A stretch of DNA of 64,000 nucleotides from Hibiscus mutabilis (lineage: Eukaryota > Streptophyta > Magnoliopsida > Malvales > Malvaceae): positions 26,772,750 through 26,836,749 of the forward strand of contig CM033719.1 in NCBI GenBank assembly GCA_019671005.1, given 5' to 3'. A program made the position numbers and the translations under genes. Of this stretch, positions 25,221-36,414 are shown piece by piece. The notes beneath the pieces were generated by a model, which was not told where the DNA came from, did no database searches, and saw nothing but the letters and a program-made list of their open reading frames with translations. Each line of letters opens with the position of its first letter. Positions within the stretch are counted from its first letter, which is position 1.

Positions 25221-25376
25221 TGTTTTGATTTTGATATAACAAGAATTTAATTGTAAATAAATAAATTTTAAGGTACTTGAAATTATTCATAATTGACAAG
25301 CATTCGAACTAAAATAATTTTCTAAGTCAATCATTTCAAACACTATATTTTTTCTAAGTATTTTGGTACTCAAAAT
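25221..25376 (+). repeat. 5' part of an older, related LTR
   Basis: The stretch TTTTGATATAACAAG, TTTAATTGTAAATAAATAAA and TTTTAAGGTACTTGAAA follows, in order, the first 90 bases of the Copia LTR read on its own strand, with many substitutions. It is cut off at 25376 by the Copia insertion and resumes at 35127. The start at TGTTTTGATT (25221) is approximate. Confidence 0.65.
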
Positions 25377-26712
25377 TGTTAGGATAATCAATCAACACAG
25401 AAAGTGGCCAAGAGGGGGGTGAATTGGCAATTTAAAATTTTTGGAAGCAAATGGAAAATGATAGACAATAGGACACAATGATTTATAGTGGTTCAACCTT
25501 CTAACAAGGTCTACGTCCACTACCTTAGCTTCCTACTAAGGATTTTAACTAATTTCACTATGAAATCTTCCCCTTTTCTAGTCTAAGGAGGCAACCGTTA
25601 CAAAGGATCAAAGCTTTCTACCCAAAGCTTGATCAAGATTCACTCATGTACAAGAAAGATAATGGCAAAAATAAAATGACCTCACAAGGTGGATATTTGC
25701 CCAAAATTACAAGATCACTCAACCCCAAACTTGAAATAAAATATTACAATAAAGAACACAAGTTGGGTACAAGGATTTGACTCTAAGAGCACAAGGGTTG
25801 GATTTTTGCTTGAGTAATTGATGTTGTTCAATATAAGTTCATTAGTTGTTGTTGTAGCATTGGAGACTTGTATTTATACCTCCTTATTGGATTATAGCCG
25901 TTTGGGTGGTTGAAGTCATCAATAGAGCCGTTGGGGACCATCTTTCCCGCAATAAATGATGTTTGGTGAAGGCCCGTATCGATACATGTTTCAACAAAAA
26001 TATAGCTGTTGTACAAGTCGTATCGAGATGTATCGAAACGATCATGGTGTTAAAATGGGGCGTATCGAAACGGCAAGGCCGTATCGATACGAATTTTGCT
26101 CATTGGAATCCTGGATGAAAAAGTGTATCGATACGCATAGGGGCGTATCGGTACGAGTTAACCGAAATTTAAAGTTTGAGGATTCCAATAACTGACAAAC
26201 AACGGTCGAAAAATTTAATGCAAAGATCTTTGAAGATCTTGACAAACTGTATCAGTACGGGGTTAACCGTATCGATACGTTTTGAAATTTCTTGAAACCA
26301 TAATTCAAACCATATCAAAACATAGTGTACTGTATCGGTACGAGTGTAAATTTCTTAAACCCAGATTTTAAACCGTATCGAAACGGGTGTGATCTATATC
26401 GAAACGCTGCGCTTAAAATGTTTACCCAGATAAAGGTTGTATCGAAACGGGCTAAGCCGTATCCGTACGCTTTGCAAAAAAAATTCCAGTAGCTGAAAAC
26501 CGTATCGGAACACCAAGGGGTGTATCGATACGCTTGGGCGTATTTGTGTATTTTTGGCTTGAAACACTTAGAAAATTTTAGGTTTAAGTTTATAACTTTG
26601 GACAACTTTTCTTTGTCATTTTGTGAGACTTTTGAGTACTTAAAAATTTATTTTCTTTTACAAATTAGTCCTTAAACACTTTGTTATATCAAAAGCAAAC
26701 ATAGGTTTTACA
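25377..26712 (-). repeat. Copia 3' LTR
   Basis: Begins TGTAAAACC and ends CCTAACA on the element strand. Aligns along its length with 33782-35126, with few substitutions. Contains about 16 GTATCGATACG-type palindromes between 25976 and 26535. Confidence 0.93.
25976..26535. repeat. GTATCGATACG palindrome cluster, 3' LTR
   Basis: About 16 occurrences of GTATCGATACG and one- or two-base variants (GTATCGGTACG, GTATCGAAACG, GTATCAGTACG) in 560 bases, spaced 15-60 bases apart. Counterparts lie at 34376-34950 in the other LTR. Confidence 0.9.
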
Positions 26713-26727
26713 ATCTCCCTCTTTTTG
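26713..26727 (-). other. Copia polypurine tract
   Basis: On the element strand AAAAAGAGGGAGATT directly abuts the start of the 3' LTR, where the plus-strand primer of reverse transcription is expected. Confidence 0.8.
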
Positions 26728-27068
26728 ATATAACAAAACCAATGTGAAATTTTTTTAGTATCTCTTAGAAAACTCCCCCTTAATTTAAGGCTATAAATAA
26801 AAATTTGGCTCTTTAAATCTTCTCCCCCTTTTTGTTAGATCAAAATCAATGTAATAGGGATAAGACAAGAAAACAATAACAACTCCAAGCAATTAAATAA
26901 GCAACATAAGCATGTAATTTCAAATAATAGTTCAAGTAACATAGTTCAATCCAACTCAAACCCTAAAAGCATAAACCAAATAAAAACAAAGCATAGGAGT
27001 TCATAAGGACATAAAAGAAAGGTGCATAACTTGAATCCTAATATGATATGCTATGACATGCAAAATGC

Positions 27069-28264
27069 CTAAGAATCTATGCCATCGTCTTCATCGTCTT
27101 CATCCTCATCATCATCAACATTTGTGGCCGGAGGTCCATGGGATTGACGGTATTCTCCATGAAAGGCGTTAAGAGTGATGTTCATAGAATTTTGTCGATT
27201 TTCAATAGCCATCACCCTTTCCTCCACGGATGTGAAGCGAGTGTCGATCGCGGCAAATCCGGAGTCCATGGTGGTGTGTAAATATGTGAACTTCTCATTA
27301 AGGAAAGCCATGAGAGCATATTGATTCGGTTGGGCCACCGGAGCTTGTGGAACTTGAGCTTCTTGAGGAGCCTCCATCGGTTCGGGTTGAACACCTCTCG
27401 AAAGATCGGTGTTACAGACCCATTCTCCATTGTAATAAGTGAACTTGGCGCGATGGAGAGAACGCTCTTCAATGGGATCCGTGAGAGGTTTCAGAAGATC
27501 GTAGGAACAATCGATCCCCATCTTGTAAAAGACAAAGCTCAAAGCCGTGCCATAAGTGAAGGATGTCACCAAGGAAGTGTGGCGATGTTGGACAAGAAAG
27601 ACGATCTCGGCGGACATAATCTGAGTAAGGTTGGGTCGCCTCTTCTCACGAAAGCATCGAAGCCAAAAATCATCAACTTGGCGGATGGTAGAGTATTTCC
27701 CACCGGATGGACGAAACCACCAAGTGATCATGAGATGCAAGATACGATCATGGGCATTAAGAACGTTCACGAAACCACTAAGGACATGTCCTAACGCACC
27801 CTCATCATCTATTCTCGTATCCTCAAGACCCAAAAAGTTTGCTAAAACACTTGAATCAATTCGAAATTTCTTACCCATTAAGTAAGATTTAATTGCAACA
27901 ACCAAAGATTTCTTTTCATTGAAAATACACCAAGCATTGGAATAGAAGATTAAAACAAGATTTTGGTAAAAAAAATCCCGGGTATACTTAAAAAAGCCAT
28001 AAATTTCCATTCGTGCATTAAAGAAAGATATTCGAATTTAAATCTTTCGGATGATAAAAACGGGATTGACGTAACACGCTCAAGACGATTTTTGTAACTT
28101 TGGTATTCTTTAAAATTTTCCATGGCATCGGGATATTGAGGTTCAGTAAAACAATTTTGATAAATGTGGGTAAGATTGGGTCTATTACCAACATGATCGG
28201 GAAGAGGACGCGGAGAAATTGAACTAGAGGCAATGCCATTTCGTGCTCGTTTCTTAGGGGCCAT
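27069..28264 (-). pseudogene. Third ORF in env position of the Copia element
   Basis: Two overlapping frames, 28264-27950 (starts MAPKKRARNGIASSS, basic) and 28010-27069 (313 codons), look like one protein of about 390 residues split by a one-base shift around an A/T run near 27968-28000. The second part has a globular region (for example HDRILHLMITWWFRPSGGKY, DDFWLRCF), resembling the 'putative plant transposon protein' domain of plant retroelements. A Pro/Gln/Ala linker, a heptad-like segment (FAAIDTRFTSVEERVMAIEN) and a very acidic tail (DDDEDEDDEDDG) follow. I see no signal peptide or convincing transmembrane segment, so an envelope role is not supported. It lies downstream of pol, same strand, separated by a palindrome-rich spacer. 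Confidence 0.7.
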
Positions 28265-28839
28265 AGTATGAAAACAAAATCAAACCAAAAACGATGTATG
28301 CATAAATCAATACATTCAATCCAAAAAGTAATCCAATAATCAAGGTATTGTCAAAAAAATTATACAATGTAGTTTAAAAATATATACAAATTTAAAAAGA
28401 ATTTTTGGTAAAGAAAAACTTGAAAAACAATGTTAAAAATTATACGATATAATTTTATATTCGAATCAAAAAATTTCAGATTTGAAAATTTTTTACAAAA
28501 ATATTAAAAACAATACTATTTAGGTTCTGAATCTATGATTATAGTACAAAATAGTGTATATATATGTACGAAAATTAAAAAGAAAAAGGTTAGGGTTTAT
28601 ACCTTGAATATGAGAGTAAGGATGCATGAAGTGATTTAGATGCACAAACTTGATGATTGTAGCTTGGGTTTGATGTAAAAACTAAAAGCCCTCAAGAATT
28701 TTTAAGAGTTGTATGGGAAAATATGAGGGATTGAGAGGTTTTTATAGGAAATTTAGTATCTAGGGTTTTAAGGAAAAAGATGGTATTTGAAATAAAGTGA
28801 AAAACCTCATTTAAAGCCCTTAAAAAACTGCCCAGCTGT

Positions 28840-29000
28840 GAACGCGTACCGATACGCCTATGTGGCGTATCGAACCCAGTATCGAAACGCTTCTGAGGTC
28901 GTTTCGATACGCTATACGTACCGGTACAGGTAGACCTGTATCGAAACGATTGTAAACGACCCATATCGATACGAGGATAACCGTATCGATACGCTTTTGC
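28840..29000. repeat. Palindrome cluster between pol and ORF3
   Basis: About eight GTATCGATACG/GTACCGGTACG-type words in 160 bases, of the same family as those in the LTRs but here inside the element. Inference: may mark the leader or promoter of ORF3, or a piece copied from an LTR. Confidence 0.8.
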
Positions 29001-29099
29001 CAGAAATGTCAATTTTAGCTGCAGGTTGCTCAATAATTCAATTCTAGTCGAATTGAAATACATGTGAATGATATGTGAGCATTATGTACGAGCATAAAT

Positions 29100-29345
29100 A
29101 GATGCATACTCCCCCTAGCAACAAGCATATATAGTTTTACAGGAGCTTAATCACAAAAGCAATCAATCAAACAAATTTAAGCATAATTTTTAAGACCAAA
29201 GAAGGCTCTAAGGGTCAAGGGAGGTTGGTTAAACCCAAGCTACAATCATCAAGTTTGTGCATCTAAAACTACATCATTTGAAGATCCTAAGGTAACCTCT
29301 AACTCATTAAATCTTTAGAGGTTGGTTAAACACATAGAATACATA
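29100..29345. repeat. Rearranged junction with inverted fragments
   Basis: Where the rest of RNase H should lie there are short pieces copied from elsewhere in the element. 29231-29267 is an exact 37-base reverse complement of 28635-28671. 29283-29312 is an exact 30-base reverse complement of 32607-32636 in gag. A 14-base direct repeat GAGGTTGGTTAAAC occurs at 29221 and 29318. Confidence 0.85.
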
Positions 29346-32030
29346 TCCGGATGTGCTCTTTCTATCTATCTTACAACCCTCATAATCTGCATCCAAGAAG
29401 GCATGTAGGTTAAAGGAAGATTCTCTAGGGTACAAAAACCTAAACAAGGTGTATCTCTAAGGTACCTAAAGATTCTCTTAACGGCTATAAGGTGTGATTC
29501 TCTAGGACTAGCTTGAAATCTAGCACACAAGCAAACACTGAACATAATGTCAGGTCTACTTGCAGTAAGATAAAATAAAGATTCAATCATAGAGCGATAA
29601 AGCTTTAAATATACACATTTACCTCCTTCATCTTTGTCAAGCTTTGTGGAAGAATTCATTGGTGTGGCTTGAGGTTTCACACTCTCCAAGCCAAACTTCT
29701 TGAGCATATCCTTGATGTACTTGACTTGATTGATGAAGATGCCGTCATTCCTTTATTTAATTTGGAGCCCCAAGAAGAATGAAAGCTCCCTCATCATGCT
29801 CATCTCAAACTCACCTTGCATCAACTTAGCAAAATCTTGGCAAAACATTTCATTAGTAGAACCAAAAATTATATCATCAACATATATTTGAACTACTAAT
29901 ATGTCTTTTCCACTTCTTTTAATGAAGAGTGTAGTATCCACCTTTCCTTTGTTAAAACCTTTTTCAATTAAAAAGTTTGATAATCTCTCATACCAAGCTC
30001 TAGGAGCTTGTTTCAAACCATATAAAGCTTTTGAAAGTTTAAAACATGGTTTGGGTAATTTGGATCTTCAAAACCGGGTGGTTGTTCTACATACACTTTT
30101 TCATTAATAAAACCATTTAAAAATGCATTTTTTACGTCCATTTGAAAAAGCTTAAATTCTTGATAACATGTAAATGCTAGTAGCATCCTAATGGCTTCCA
30201 TTCTAGCTACGGGTGCATAGGTTTCATCAAAATCGATTCCCTCTTCTTGTGTGTAACCTTGAGCAACAAGTCTAGCCTTGTTCCTCACTATGTTACCACT
30301 TTCATCTAGTTTGTTTCTATAAACCCGTTTAGTTCCTATAGTAGATTTATTACTAGGCCTATCAACTAATGTCCAAACTTGACTTCTCTCAAATTGATTT
30401 AATTCCTCTTGCAGTGCCATTATCCAATAATCATCATTTAATGCTTCTTTAACATTCTTAGGCTCTATGTATGACATAAATGCTACATTACATGCATTTT
30501 TAAGAGAAAGTCTAGTGGTTACCCCTTTGGATGGATCACCCAAAATCTCACCACCTTTGACATAGTTGTACTCTCTTGGGTAGCTCACTTTCTTTTCCTC
30601 TAGATTTATGTCTCTTAAGGCTTCTAGAGGCAGATCTTGGGCTTCTTCCTCTTTGGTTGGAACTTCATCCACCTTTGATGTTTGTCCACCATCATTGGAT
30701 TCTAAGATCCCTACATCATCATCACAAGAATCCTTCCTCGGAAGGAGGTTATCATCGAAAACCACATGAATAGACTCTTCAACAACTAAGGTTCTTTTAT
30801 TAAATACACGATAAGCTTTAAAGTTTAAAGAATATCCTAGAAAAATAACTTCATCACTTTTTGCATCAAATTTGCCAAGATTATCTTTTCCATTGTTTAA
30901 AACAAAACATTTACAACCAAATGGGTGAAAGTAGCTAATGTTAGGCTTTTTGGATTTTAAAATTTCATAAGGAGTTTTCTTTAAAATAGGCCTAATCATT
31001 ACTCTATTTATGATATAGCAAGCCGTATTAGTGGCTTCCACCCAAAAATATTTTGGCAAATTATTTTCACAAAGCATGGTTCTAGCCTTTTCCTCTAAAG
31101 TTCAATTTTTCCTTTCAACAACCTCATTTTGTTGAGGTGTTCTAGGGGCTGAAAAATTATGGCTAATACCATTTGAGTTACAAAAATCCTCAAAACCTAA
31201 ATTTTGAAATTCAGTTCCATGGTCACTTCGAATGTGAGAAATGGTTTGACCAAGGTCATTTTGAGTAATTTTCAAAAATGTGATGAATTTTTCTAAAGCT
31301 TCATCTTTGGTACTTAAGAATAAAACCCAAGTGTATCTAGAGTAATCATCAACTAAACATCTGCATATGATTTTCCACCCAAGCTAGTTGTTCTAATAGG
31401 ACCAAAGAGATCCTTGTGGATCGATTGTAAAATTTTACTAGTTGAAACATCATTAATGGATTTGAAAGAAACTCTTTTATGTTTGCCTTTTGTACAAGCA
31501 TCACAAATTTTATCATTTGAAAACTTTATTTTAGGCAAACCTCTAACTAAATCTTTTGAAACCAATTTTTCTAAAACGCTCATGCTTGCATGCCCTAGTT
31601 TTCTATGCCATAACCATGAATCATGCTCATCATTTGCAACAAAATATGCATGAGAAATGTGTATGTCATCTAGATGCACCATGTATATGTTTCCTATGCG
31701 ATGACCCACAAGCGCAATTTTATTTGTTTCAATGTTTAAAATTTTACAACCATTAGAATCAAAAACAACATTGAAACCTTTGTCACAAAATTGACTAATG
31801 CTTAAAAGATTATGTTTAAGACCATTGGTATATAGAACATTTTCAATAAGTATAGAATAGTGATTACCGATGGAACCTATTCCTTCAACTTGACCTTTGG
31901 AGTTGTCACCAAATGTCACCAATCCTCATCTTTTTAGTTCAAGTTCTACGAATCTACTCTTGTCGCCGGTCATATGTCTTGAGCATTCACTATCAAGGAA
32001 CCACGAATTTGCACTTGAAGCTTTGGCCTT
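29346..32030 (-). pseudogene. Copia pol (protease, integrase, RT, partial RNase H)
   Basis: Read leftward. Protease begins WFLDSECSRHMTGD near 31960-32000: the family DSG active-site triplet is DSE here. GAG-pre-integrase and the integrase zinc region (HRKLGH, then CDACTKGKHKRVSF) lie at 31922-31353. The integrase core frame is broken between 31352 and 31077; the integrase tail and RT N-terminal half run 31077-30013 (LVDRPSNKSTIGTKRVYRNK, VARMEAIRMLLAF, FLNGFINEKVYVEQPPGF). After a one-base shift near 30050 the RT continues with AYG-equivalent residues and intact YVDDIIFGS (30016-29753). RNase H starts at 29707 (VKPQATPMNSS) but is frameshifted and ends after KSTSG near 29345. The enzymes would process, copy and insert the element; this copy is defective. 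Confidence 0.9.
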
Positions 32031-32426
32031 GTAGCAATGCTCCCCCTACAAACAAAGATTAATTCTTGATTTTTGGTGCCCAAATCATTTTGGGTCCATG
32101 AGTATTAGCTCCCAAATACTTGGTTCTCTTGGGAATCCAAGATGCAATAGCCTTAAGATTGCTAGAAGTGACAAGTTCGTTAGGAACCCAAACATTTCTA
32201 ATTCTCTTACCTCTAGAGGTTCTTTGGAAGCCTCTTTGTTTGTGGTTGCCAAAGTTCCTTTTAACATAGTTGGGTTTTGAAGATTGTCCTTTTTCAAAAT
32301 TTGATTTCCCAACATTGTTTAAGGAAGCTTTGAGATCATTTAACTCATTGAGGTAATGATCCTTTAATTCAGAAAGAAGGTTATTTAAATCAACATTTTC
32401 TTGTTCAAAATATTTTTGATTATCTT

Positions 32427-33695
32427 TTAAATCACTAACCTTCTTTTCGAGTTTCGAATTGGTTTTAGATAAGGAATCATTTGGTTTTTCAAATCAATGA
32501 TAGTTTTCTTATTTTTCAAAACGAATTCCTTATATTTTTCAACCAATTCGTCATAAGCCTCTTGTAACTCATTAAAATCTTTAAATAATTCATCATAAGC
32601 GGGATCATTTAATGAGTTAGAGGTTACCTTAGGATCCTCCTTCAAGGCCATGAGACAAAGGTTAGCCACTTCTTGCTCCTCATCACTTGAAGACTCTTCA
32701 TCGCTCCAAGTGGCAGTATGGACCTTGTGCTTCTTTTTCTTCTCGAAGCCCTTCTTCTTGAGTTGAGGACAATCGATCTTGATGTGTCCCGGCTTCTTAC
32801 ATTCATAGCACACAATAGGATCATTTTCTTCTTCCTTGCTCTTACTCTTAAAATATTTTTTCTATTGAACTTCCTTCTCCGGTTGGATCTTATGAGCCGA
32901 GTGAATCGTTTGGCTAGCATAGCCAACTCTTCATCTTCCCCTCACTTGAATCACTCTTTTCTTGTGAGGTTTTGAGAGCAATTCCAAGTTTCTTCTTTTT
33001 TACTTCTTTCTTCTCAACATTCTTTTCTTCTCTTATTCTCCTCCTTGCTTCATGATCTCATGAGTTAGGAGAGAACCCACAAGAGCATCGAGATTCAAGG
33101 TCTTCAAGTCTTTTGCCTCGATGATGGTCATCTTCTTCCCATCCCATGACTCGAGAAGAGAATATAAGAGCTTCCGAACAAGCTTGTCTTCGGAAATGAC
33201 TTCTCTGAATCCCTTGAGACCATTTACAATGACGAAGAAGCGATCGAACATCTTTGTGATGCTCTCATCGGGCTCTATCTTGAAATTTTCGTAGCTTAGA
33301 TTGAGGAGTCCAATCTTGGTCTCCTTTACATCGTTGGTACCTTCATAGGTGGTTTCTAGCTTGTCCCACACCTCATTTGCACTCGTACATGAGGACATCT
33401 TCGTGTATTCATCGGGTCCAAGTGCACAAAAGAGCATGTGCAAGGCCTTATCATTTATTTGCAACTTATTTCTTTCTTCATCCGTCATTTCATGCTTGGC
33501 CTTGGGAACTTGTCTATCTCCTTCTTATTTCATTAGAATCGATGGTCCGTCTTCGATCACATCCCATAGGAGATAATCTTTGGATTTGATAAATAACCTC
33601 ATTCGGTTCTTCCAATATAGATAGTTGCCTTCATTGAAGAAGGGAGGTCTAGTGATGGATTGAGACTCGTACATGTTGCCGGAGGTAGAAGCCAT
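32427..33695 (-). pseudogene. Copia gag
   Basis: Starts at ATG 33695 (MASTSGNMYESQSITRPPFF, then NYLYWKNRMRLFI). A stop lies near 33528 after about 55 codons, and the frame resumes at 33488 with a UBN2-type gag region (KALHMLFCALGPDEYTKMSS, VWDKLETTYEGT). A CCHC knuckle CYECKKPGHIKIDC follows at 32810-32769. The tail is a Lys/Glu-rich, coiled-coil-like stretch (FNELQEAYDELVEKYKEF). It would form the virus-like particle and bind RNA. An early stop plus a frameshift near 33000-32930 break it. Confidence 0.85.
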
Positions 33696-33767
33696 AGCTG
33701 GTATGTCGGTTGATTAAGTCACCTTCTAGGATCGTCTCAACGGTTGTTAAACCTTCGGTTGAGTGTG

Positions 33768-33779
33768 TCTCTGATACCA
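33768..33779 (-). other. Copia primer binding site (initiator Met-tRNA)
   Basis: On the element strand TGGTATCAGAGA begins two bases after the 5' LTR. TGGTATCAGAG is the complement of the 3' end of plant initiator methionine tRNA, the usual Copia primer. Confidence 0.93.
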
Positions 33780-33781
33780 AT

Positions 33782-35126
33782 TGTTAGGATAATCAATCAA
33801 CACCGAAAGTGACAAGAGGGGGGTGAATTGGCAATTTAAAATTTTTGGAAGCAAATGGAAAAGGATAGACAATGGGACACAATGATTTATAGTGGTTCAA
33901 CCTTCTAACAAGGTCTACATCCACTACCTTAGCTTCCTACTAAGGATTTTAACCAATTTCACTATGAAATCTTCCCTTTTCTAGGCTAAGGAGGCAACCG
34001 TTACAAAGGATTAAAGCTTTCTACCCAAAGCTTGATCAAGATTCACTCTTGTACAAGAAAGATAATGGCAAAAATAAAATGACCTCGCAAGGTGGATATT
34101 TGCCCAAAATTACAAGATCACTCAACCCCAAACTTGAAATAAAAGATTACAATGAAGAACACAAGTAGGGTACAAGGATTTGACTCTAAGAGCACAAGGG
34201 TTGGATTTTTGCTTAAGTACTTGAATGTTGTTCAATCTAAGTTCATTAGTTGTTGTTGTAGCATTGGACACTTGTATTTATACCCCTTTATTGAATTCTA
34301 GCCGTTTAGGTGGTTGAAGTCATCAATAGCGCTGTTGAGGACCATCTTTCCCGCAATAAATGATGTTTGGTAAAGGCCCGTATCGGTACACGAAGGCCTG
34401 TATCGATACCTGTTTCAACAAAAATATAGCCATTGTACAAGTCGTATCAATACGCGTGAATACGTATCAAAACGATCATAATGTTAAAATGTGGGCGTAT
34501 CGAAACGGCAAGGCCGTATCGGTACGAATTTTGCTCACTGGAATCCTGGATGAAAAAGTGTATCGATACGCATAGGGGCGTATCGGTATGAGTTAACCGA
34601 AATTTAAAGTTTGAGGATTCCAATAACTGACAAACAACGGTAAAAAATTTAATGCAAAGATCTTTGAAGATCTTGACAAATCGTATCGGTACGGGGTTAA
34701 CCGTATCAGTACATTTTGAAATTTCTTGAAACCATAATTCAAACCGTATCGAAGCATAGTGTACCGTATCGATACGAGTGTAAATTTCTTAAACCTAGAT
34801 TTCAATTCGTATCGAAACATGTGTGATCCGTATCGAAATGCTGCGCTTAAAATGTTTACCCAGATGAAGGCTGTATTAGTACGCTTTGCAAAAAAAAATT
34901 CCAGTAGCTAAAAACCGTATCGAAACACCAAGGGTGTATCGATACGCCTGGGCGTATTTGTGTATTTTTGGCTTGAAACACTTAGAAAATTTTAGGTTTA
35001 AGTTTATAACTTTGGAAAACTTTTCTTTGTCATTTTGTGAGACTTTTGAGTACTTAAAAATTTATTTTCTTTTACAAATTAGTCCTTAAACACTTTGTTA
35101 TATCAAAATCAAACATAGGTTTTACA
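33782..35126 (-). repeat. Copia 5' LTR
   Basis: Upstream LTR for the minus-strand element, ends TG...CA. It aligns with 25377-26712 with substitutions and small indels. One palindrome-bearing segment present in the 3' LTR (about 26437-26470) is shortened here, and an extra one is present at 34380-34410. Confidence 0.93.
34376..34950. repeat. GTATCGATACG palindrome cluster, 5' LTR
   Basis: About 16 GTATCGATACG-type words, mostly at positions matching those in the 3' LTR, with independent changes such as GTATCGGTATG and GTATCGAAGC. Confidence 0.88.
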
Positions 35127-36158
35127 AAAACAAACCAATTTAACAAATTTGGTTAATAAGTACGGGCCTATATGTACCAGTAAGCGTTTTTTACACTGAA
35201 CTTTAAGTTGGTTTACGAGTACCGGTATGGGCCTTAGCGTACCGGTACGAGATTCAAAGTTTTGATAAAAATATTGCTTGCCAGTAATGGTACAGTAAAC
35301 CCCGTACCGATACGTGTTTGGAGCGAAATCATTTTAAACTTTCATTGAGTATCGATACGGCCTTGTGCGTATCGATACCTAAGCTAGTTAAAGTTTTTAG
35401 AGGATTCCAATGAGTAAATTCAGTATCGATATGGTATGAAGCCTACCGGTACCCCGTTTTAAATTTTTACTCCGTATCGATACACAAACCCGTGTGCCAG
35501 TACCCCTCTCTTGTAACTGCTTTTTCCATTTTGAGCAAGTATTAATACGGAAGCCCGCGTATCGATACCCACTGTTGCCAGACTGTATTTATTGCGGAAA
35601 AAATTGTCTCCAGCAGCTGTATTCAATTTCCCAACAATCCAAACAGCTAGTAATCAATGAAGGGGGTATAAAAACAAGTCTTCAAAGCTTCTTCAACAAC
35701 AAGACAATCATTCTAAAGCATTCAAGCACATATCCCACATCTTTGAGCTTTTATTGTAAAAATCTTGTACCCACGTGAGTGTTCTTCATCGTATTCTCTT
35801 TTTCATTCAAGTGTTTAGATTTAGTGAACTTCAATTGTGCAAACACATTGTCTTGTGAGGTTTTCATAGTTTGATTCTTTGTATTCACCTTTAGGGAAAG
35901 TGATTACTAGACTTTGGGGTATAAGTCTAGGATTTGTGAGGTTATTTCCTTAGCCTAAAAGGAAAGACAAATTAGTGAATTTGTGAAATCCTTAGTGTGG
36001 ATAGCTAAGATAGTGCATGTAGACCTTGTTGAGAAGGTTGAACAACTCTAAAATTTCTTGTACAAATTTCTTTTCTTTTTACATTTGTTTCTACCAAATT
36101 TTTTTAATTGTCATTTCACTTTTCTCTTGACCATCTTCATTGATTGATCAACTCAACA
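35127..36158 (+). repeat. 3' part of an older, related LTR
   Basis: Continues the LTR interrupted at 25376. It has its own palindromes (GTACCGGTAC at 35239-35248, CGTACCGATACG at about 35303, GTATCGATACGG at about 35349). It then shows reverse-complement similarity to the start of 25377: AAGGTTGAAC, TAGACCTTGTTGAGAAGG, and TTGATTGATCAACTCAACA ending at 36158. No internal region follows, so it is probably a solo LTR of about 1.2 kb. Its target duplication was not resolved. Confidence 0.7.
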
Positions 36159-36414
36159 ATACATAATATGGATATATACATATTTTAATAATATAAAACA
36201 TATATGTATAAGAATTAATAAAAAATAATATTTTAAACTTTAAAACTTTTATTTACAATAAGACTATCTATATTTAATTAAATAAGATTTATGGAGAATT
36301 TTGAAAATCATCTTTTTAGGTAAAAATTTAAATAAAAATGAAAATCCTCTCTAAATCTTGTCCAAAATGCACTATAAAATTATTTATGGTGATAATAAAA
36401 TTGTCTTTTATTTG

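Larger units (their letters stand above)
25377..35126 (-). mobile_element. Copia LTR retrotransposon (SIRE/Maximus-like), nearly complete
   Basis: Two LTRs of 1336 and 1345 bases flank an internal region reading leftward: PBS for initiator Met-tRNA, gag, protease, integrase, RT and RNase H (Copia order), a third ORF, then the polypurine tract. LTR ends are TG...CA. The flanks are AAAAT (25372-25376) and AAAAC (35127-35131), a 5-base duplication with one difference. Gag, the long LTRs and an extra ORF in the env position suggest the SIRE/Maximus lineage. The coding regions have several stops and frameshifts, so this copy is not autonomous, but the LTRs are still very similar and the insertion looks fairly recent. 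Confidence 0.93.
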
